Positions 58,034 to 64,000 of a stretch of 64,000 nt of DNA are shown in pieces. The first letter of the stretch is position 1. Each line of letters starts with the position of its first letter. The notes under the pieces are model-generated. The model searched no databases and was not told where the DNA came from. It was given only the letters and a program-made list of their open reading frames with translations. Where the stretch lies: the NCBI GenBank assembly GCA_030998015.1, contig JARWMV010000247.1, positions 248,001-312,000 on the forward strand, written 5' to 3'. The translations under genes were made by a program, and so were the position numbers. The stretch is from Ceratorhiza oryzae-sativae. Lineage: Eukaryota; Basidiomycota; Agaricomycetes; Cantharellales; Ceratobasidiaceae.

Positions 58034-60706
58034 ATGTCGGAACAGCCTGGCCATTCTGTTCCCTTTGGCCATAATATTGATGCGTCGGGTTTGCCACAGC
58101 CTCAAACCGAGCAGGGGTACGTCTAGCTTGTTTTTTTGATTAATTGATTTTATTTCCCTCCCCTAATGGAAATCAATTCAGAGAGCAGCTTCCGAGTCCG
58201 TCTGACGATGCCTCAGGAGCCGCAGCCCCTTCAGTTAACCACCCTCGAGGTCTAGAGGCAATCCGTACTGTTACTTCGGAGACTGAGAAACCTCTATCTC
58301 TCCTTGAGCCGGTTCCGGCGGCCGTTAATGAGGAATCCTCTACCCAGTCTCAGCCCACCGCAGGCTCCTCAAGCCTCGGACATACTACAGCTACCCACTC
58401 GCACAACTTAGACGCCAGCGCCGCAGAAAATGGATATTCTGGCTCGTGAGTAGTTAATGTCTTACCGATCTATCCAGCGTATCGACTAACACCCGCTTCG
58501 TCCAGTAATGACCCTCTCAGCCCGACCTTCGGTGCTACATCTCCTACACTCGGACTCTCCCCGTCGGGCTCGCCTACCATGGGAACCTTCAGCCTCTATG
58601 ACATTGGCATGGCCCGCAACCCTATCCGTGAAGGCGACGACGGGAGCTACTCTTGTCAGCCCTACTCCAGCCCGATTGACATTGCCTCCCCCGATTGACC
58701 TCGACAAAGTCACGGCCAAGCTGACCAATAAGGAAGTCTTCGCGAACACTGGCCTAGTGTTCAAGCCCGAGCCGGCCCCAGCACTCGCCAAGCCGGAAGA
58801 CGCCGCCGCGAAAGCCGCCGAGAAGAGGCCTAAAGGACTCCTCAACATGTTCCAGAAGGAGAAGCCTAAACTAAGATATGTGCCCGAGACAAGATGGATT
58901 CGGTTTCAGTTATGGTTCAATACCTATCGGTGAGTTATCCCGATTCGCGTGTAGGAGTTGGGAACTGATTATCTCTGGGAGCGTAGCAAGTTTTTTACTT
59001 TCATCGTGATCTTCGAGCTCATCGGATGATCCTGGCCGGCACGCACCATTTCCCTTATGCGCGTAAGAACACTGGCGGGATTATCATTGGTAATATTATG
59101 GCTGCTGTTATAGTCCGCAACGAAATTTTCGGTCGCTTCTTGTATCTTACTGTCAACACCCTGTTTGCCAAGGTAAGGCAATCTTCCCAATTGACACCTG
59201 AACCCATACTCATTCACGCCTCGCTAGTGGACTCCGCTTTGGTTCCGACTTACATGCACCTCGGTCCTTCAGCACCTTGGTGGCATTCACTCCGGATGCT
59301 CTGTTTCCGCTCTCGGGTGGCTCATCTTCAACTTGACTTATCTGTTCCGGGACCGTCAAAACCAAAATAAAGGTGTCCTGACTATGGCCTTCCTCGTAAT
59401 GTTCGTTATAGCATTTGCGTGTCTGAGTGCTTTCCCAATCATCAGGAACACCCACCACAAGTAGGTTCCCTGTGTGGTCTATATGTGTAGGAATGCTCAT
59501 TATTCACGACCATCCAGCGTGTTCGAGAGGAATCACCGCTTGTTCGGTTGGATTGGTGAGTAACCCTCGGCTCAATACTGTATGCACCATTTAGTAACCA
59601 TTTTTCCAGCCGTAATTGTAACTTGGATTTACGTTATCTTGGCTAACGGATACCGGGACGACCCGTATCAGTGGCGTTCAAATGGCCACGCCATGGGTGT
59701 CCACCAGGAGCTGTGGTTGAGTTTGATTATGAGCATTGCGTGAGTACTTTTGAAAGTGAACAAGTCGAAGTTGTTAACTAGATATGGGCAATAGTGTCAT
59801 CTTGCCCTGGTTGTTCACTTACAAGGTTCCAATCCATGTCGAGCTGGTAAGCATCTATTTTTTCATCTTTGACCGCCAATATATCAATAATTTCCAAGCC
59901 CTCGCAAAAAGTCGCTGTGCTTCGTTTCGAGCGTGGTATGCAGCAAGGTCTGCTTGGTCGCATCTCACGCACCGCTATACTGGAGTATCACGCCTTTGGA
60001 ACTATTAGGTTAGCTTCTCTCGCTAATCCCTTAAGAATTTTGGGTCTGACTTGCCACAATCATTAGCGAGGGTACACATGCCAAGTACCACTATATGGTC
60101 TGTGGTGTTCAGGGTGATTTTACTCGCGGCCTTGTGAGGGACCAGCCAACGCATATATGGACCCGTGAACTGAAGGTATGTTTACCCACAGTCACGGAAG
60201 CAAAATTAACATGATTAAACGTAGTTTGCTGGAGTCGGCAACACTTCGACTTTGTACAAACGTGGAATAAGGATTTGCACGGGTACAGGTATTGGTGCGG
60301 CACTTTCGACCTGTTTGCAAAGTGATCAATGGTTCCTCATTTGGGTTGGTATGTATCGAGCATTTTTCCCTCCAGATCTGTACCATCAAACCGTTTCACT
60401 AGGCTCAGACATGCTCAAGACCTTCGGGCCAACCATTGCTGAACTCATCACACGTGGTGTTGGACCTGACCGTTGTATTCTTTGGGACACCAAGAAGTCT
60501 GGCCGGCCGAAGACTATGAGGTTGCTGGCTGAGACGGCCGAGAAATGGCAAGCAGAGGGTGTGTTGCATTCTAATTTAGTCTGGATAGCCTGTTGATTCG
60601 GTTTACAGTTGTGTTCATCACCTCCAACTGGGATGGAAATGAGGAACTGATGCAAGGATGCAAGCGTCTTGGAATTCCCGCCTTTGGTACCCTGTGGGAC
60701 TTCTAA
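58034..60706 (+). CDS. tmpA: TmpA-like integral membrane oxidoreductase 2 (one apparent frameshift)
   Basis: Paralogue of 33391-35641. Fourteen exons: 58034-58116, 58182-58445, 58506-58627, 58671-58929, 58987-59172, 59228-59460, 59518-59555, 59610-59739, 59795-59846, 59899-60008, 60067-60175, 60225-60348, 60403-60558, 60609-60706. It has a Ser/Pro-rich N-terminal tail, TM helices with LQHLGGIHSGC and IIRNTHH, then RGMQQGLLGRISR, YMVCGVQGDFTRGL, CTGTGIGAALS and the end PAFGTLWDF. Many exons match the paralogue base for base in length (233, 52, 124 and 156 nt). Exon 5 is 186 nt against 187 and shifts frame near 59024, at ATCGGATGATC. The intron 58628-58670 (43 nt) is needed to avoid a stop and is less certain. 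The last two exons of the paralogue are fused here. Confidence 0.85.
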
Positions 60707-61260
60707 TTCAGCTTGGTTTCCTCTTACTCTCCAATTTTGGGTGAATATCTAATAATTATCTGTGCATCGGAATTTTTGTTACAGAGAATACGCTACAGCT
60801 ATCTAATATACTTGTTCATTCATTTCGATCTTATCCACTTGACGACGCAGCGTTGGGTATTCAACAGATACCTGCTCAGGACTGTAGCCGCATGGCTGAA
60901 AGCACCGCATATATCTGCTGTTGGGCTGTGTTCAATCGGCACGCCATAAGGCTCGGCGATCCTTCGGGCAAGCTAGCCATTTTGGGTAGGCCCTCCGGGT
61001 CCCATCCGTAGCCGCAGGCCTGACTACGGGGGCCTAACGAATCATAGCGCAGCCGTCAATCACTGCGTACGCAACTGTGCAATTCAAGAAAGCCCTTGAA
61101 CTTTGCAACACGGTTAACCTATAGCTGCGCCGAAAGAACAAATACACCTTCATAATCATATCGTGAACGATCGCGGAGGACTGCGCTTTGTGCCCAAGTG
61201 GACTATAAATGATAGGAGTTTCAGAATCCTCACTTCGCAAACTCTTCTTCAGCTTCCAAA
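60707..61260. other. Intergenic
   Basis: 0.55 kb between TmpA-like 2 and V-ATPase subunit c. No coding signal. Confidence 0.5.
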
Positions 61261-62182
61261 ATGCCTTCTGATAATTGTCCCGTATATGCGCCGTTTTTTA
61301 GTTCGATTGTGCGCTCCCCCTTTCTACACAAGAATAGCCACCGTTGCTGATCCACAATTCCTGCCTTCCATATCCAGGGCATAGCCAGCGCCATTGTCTT
61401 CACATGTAAGCGCTAGCAGCTATTCCTCAATGTTATGGATAGTGAACATATTGGCTTATTTAGCTATGGGAGCGAGGTCAGTTCGCCACGGTGGTATGTG
61501 CCAAAGAGAAACTCATAACCTGGCTAAAGCTATGGGACCGCTAAGTCCGGCGTCGGAATCGCTGCAATGGCCGTCACTCGTCCAGAGTGGATGATGCGAT
61601 GCTGTGTCGCCGTGGTTATGGCCGGTATAATTGCAGTAGGTCGCCCATAGCACACGCAATATAGTACTGACCCTGAGTGCGTTGAAGATTTATGGATTGA
61701 TTGTGTCGGTCGTACTTGCGGATGACAGTGAGTACTAAACATCAGCCGGTTACTTCGGTTACTTTTCTAGCGCCCTTGTGTAGTAAATGCTCAGATGCCT
61801 TTGTTTACGGGATTTGTGCACCTCGGCGCCGGCTTGAGCGTTGGGCTTTCAGGGCTCGCCTCTGGATTAGCCATCGGCATAGTCGGAGATGCAGGCGTTC
61901 GTGGGACAGGGACGCAGCCTCGAATGTTTGTTGGGATGGTGAGCACGAATATTTGATGCAATTTCAAAGCCATGTCCACTCACTGCGAGGTTTTCTTTCT
62001 TGGAACGTTTTAGATTCTTATCCTCATCTTTTCCGAAGTACTAGGCCTCTATGGTCTGTAACACCCTTCTCTATTCGAACTTCCAGTCGCTAATCACATC
62101 ACCAGGTCTCATCGTTGCACTCATACTGAATAGCAACTCAACCAATGGGGTGGGTGATATCAACGAATTCTGCTCCCACTAG
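61261..62182 (+). CDS. VMA3: V-type proton ATPase proteolipid subunit c
   Basis: Eight exons (61261-61308, 61378-61405, 61464-61476, 61530-61635, 61688-61727, 61784-61938, 62014-62053, 62106-62182) join in phase to 168 aa. The start [13 protein letters not shown] is the usual one. [52 protein letters not shown] and the [20 protein letters not shown] helix with the proton-carrying Glu follow. It is a four-helix membrane ring subunit of the vacuolar/endosomal proton pump. The exon-6 acceptor is TGTGTAG at 61783; the next AG at 61794 would break the frame. Several exons are tiny (13, 28, 40 nt). It is the last unique gene before the right-hand repeat block. Confidence 0.92.
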
Positions 62183-63581
62183 TAGATGCAAGTGTCTGCT
62201 TGTAAAGTCCTTAGGTGCAAAGTAGATGAATAAACAGGATTGTAAAGCACTGTGATGCTAGCTGGGAAGATTTCTTTCTAAGAATCTTATTGCCAATAAA
62301 AATTCAATGTTATCTAGCCTTTACCCCAACTTTTGTAGCTTAGGTACTCCAAATAAGGTAGTGGCCTGTATTTTCTGGATCCTGACCCATGTTGAAATTG
62401 AGCAACACAGGGAAACATGTCCTCACAACCTCCTACCATAAAATACCATACATGATTAAATGATTGATTAGAACACAGAATTTGCTAAAGCCTCCCACCA
62501 TCAACCTGTGCTTCATCAAAACTTGTCCCATTCACAGCCAAAAGATGATTGGCTAGTTAGAGCTAGTTAGAACCTTGTGTCTAGCCAAGCTGAATGAGCA
62601 CCAGTACCACATGCTTGTTTGATTTAGTCAGTGCTTGTTCAGCTTAGCTAGAACTGTGGTTCTAACCAGCAAATTGGCTTTTGGCCAAGTTGTGGCATGA
62701 ACTAATCACTGCATTTAGTCATGTGTGATAAGTTTAGGTTCTGGTTCCTCTTCCCAATCTCACCTGTTTTCATTTTGACTTTGTAAGCTCCAAGTTCTCA
62801 TATCTTGCCACTTATGGCTAATTTATTTAATAGTTTATTTTTGTACTTAGCCCTTTTCATAATCACATCAACATATTGGGAATTATTAGAAACATAGTCA
62901 ATGTGCTGCACTTGACATCCCAAATGTAGAATATGCATGTACATACTTAAATGATCTAGAATGTGTAAAAGTCAGTAGTCAAGTCAAGAGTGAATGTGTC
63001 ATGTATGCACAGTATATGCACAGCAGCAGAGCATATGACTCATGTGTATTTGTAGGGTATAAATAAGGGCTCTACAAGCTCCTTGTACCCCATTATTCTT
63101 ACTCATGCTGATGCATTCCTTTTTTAAATTGTCTCTATACAATAAATATATACATTTGATTTCTATACCCAACACCAACCAAACCTACTTCTTCAAAGGA
63201 AGTCAATACATCAAGATATATTTGGTGCTTGATAGCCCATGCAACAGCAGTGTAGTCTATGGCCCTGTTGGGTTTACTCATGAATGGGCATCACTCAAAG
63301 AGGCTGGCTTCAACCAAATTGACACCAGTCTCCCTTGCCCACATCCTGACAAAAGCAAAAACACATATTTTCCTGAGATATATACATGAAGATTAAAGTT
63401 GCTGTTGGCAGAGAGGATAGCCTAGTTGGCAATCAGCAAGGTGTGGCTTGTGGTTGGCTGTCTTTAGGAAAGGCTGGATTTTATTAGGTCATATCATGTT
63501 CCCACCACAACAAATTTTGAATTGATCCACATAAGATCTGCATTTTATGTAGCTGTGTGAACATTATCTCTACAGCATACC
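62183..63581. other. AT-rich, CpG-poor DNA, no gene
   Basis: Composition changes sharply just after the V-ATPase gene to that of the left-hand repeats. Short frames here have no recognisable content. Confidence 0.5.
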
Positions 63582-64000
63582 GTCATGGCCTAGACCACAA
63601 ACATGGATTTATCTGAATTTAATACAGTTTACTTTATCACCATCTTTTTTCTACTTTATGGACAAGTCCTGTTTATTCAGATATATGCATAGAATAATTG
63701 ACTGCATCATGTGACCTTGTTGTTGTTGACCCTTTTTGATATGTTCTGGAATATTCTGTGATGTGGCACCATTCCTGCTATCATACAATTTACATAGACT
63801 TCCTATTTCACATGTACTGCCTCACCATTGAATATATAAAGGAGAGTCTGAGAGCCTTAAGCCTCAGAACTTGACCTCCTGTCAAACATCCCCTCCTACC
63901 TGTGTGGTCACCAAGCCTAACAGTCCCTGCCCAGACCTCTTTAGGTCAAGCACACCTCTCATACCCTCCTGTGTGTTGTTGCACCCCATCCCTTCACTGT
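63582..64000 (+). repeat. LTR, same family as 804-1285, runs off the window
   Basis: Begins GTCATGGCCTAGACC and follows the reverse complement of 1285 downwards, including ATATATAAAGGAGAGTCTGA against ATATATAAGGGAGAGTCTGA. The downstream element would lie beyond 64000. Confidence 0.75.

Noticed and set aside
61688..61938. A third one-base frameshift, in V-ATPase subunit c
   Set aside because: Using the acceptor at 61783 instead of 61794 restores phase and the expected spacing before MPLFTGF.

Overview
The window reads as nuclear DNA of a filamentous basidiomycete (Agaricomycetes). Genes carry many short introns of about 45-65 nt with GTRNGT donors and a CTRAY-like branch site. The gene set is fungal: an Hst3/4-type sirtuin, TmpA-like membrane oxidoreductases, GH16, V-ATPase subunit c. 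The repeats are fungal Ty3/Gypsy and Ty1/Copia elements. The general look suggests something like Rhizoctonia/Ceratobasidium, but no database search was possible and the genus is a guess.

Region 1, about 1-24,000, is a nested transposon graveyard. A broken Gypsy element (A) on the + strand is split by two LTRs and ends at a 1.7 kb inverted-repeat unit (3623-5324). On the far side of that unit lies a decayed Copia element on the - strand, whose 5' LTR is at 19049-19528. The Copia element is split by a much younger, complete Gypsy element (B, 7269-17644) with 97% identical LTRs and a perfect 5-bp target duplication. Beyond it are a near-perfect 1.43 kb palindrome (20163-21592) and LTR fragments. 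Older repeats are AT-rich and nearly free of CpG.

The most unusual object is inside Gypsy B. Between the chromodomain integrase and the 3' LTR, where such elements normally end, about 3.9 kb of extra DNA carries three separately promoted genes. One encodes a Rep-like protein with HUH-endonuclease and SF3-helicase motifs, as in CRESS ssDNA replicons. One is an intron-containing gene for a small Cys-rich protein on the opposite strand. One is a 272-aa protein of unknown function. A CpG-rich spacer with a 131-bp direct repeat and many CACGTGAC/CACATGAC sites lies between the divergent promoters.

Region 2, about 24,000-62,200, is ordinary gene-rich sequence. In order it holds a sirtuin (-), a phosducin-like protein (+), an MFS transporter pseudogene (-), TmpA-like 1 (+), the RNase P/MRP subunit Rpp1/p30 (-), a hexose-type MFS transporter (-), a GH16 glucanase with a GPI-type tail (-), a small secreted protein (+), an NAD-binding epimerase-like protein (-), an uncertain small gene (+), an XPF/Rad1 nuclease (-), TmpA-like 2 (+) and V-ATPase subunit c (+). 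Gene models were built by hand from splice sites and reading phase. Two of them (XPF and TmpA-like 2) each miss exactly one base, in both cases in a GGAT context.

Region 3, about 62,200-64,000, returns to AT-rich, CpG-poor repeat DNA and ends inside an LTR of the same family as the one at 804-1285.
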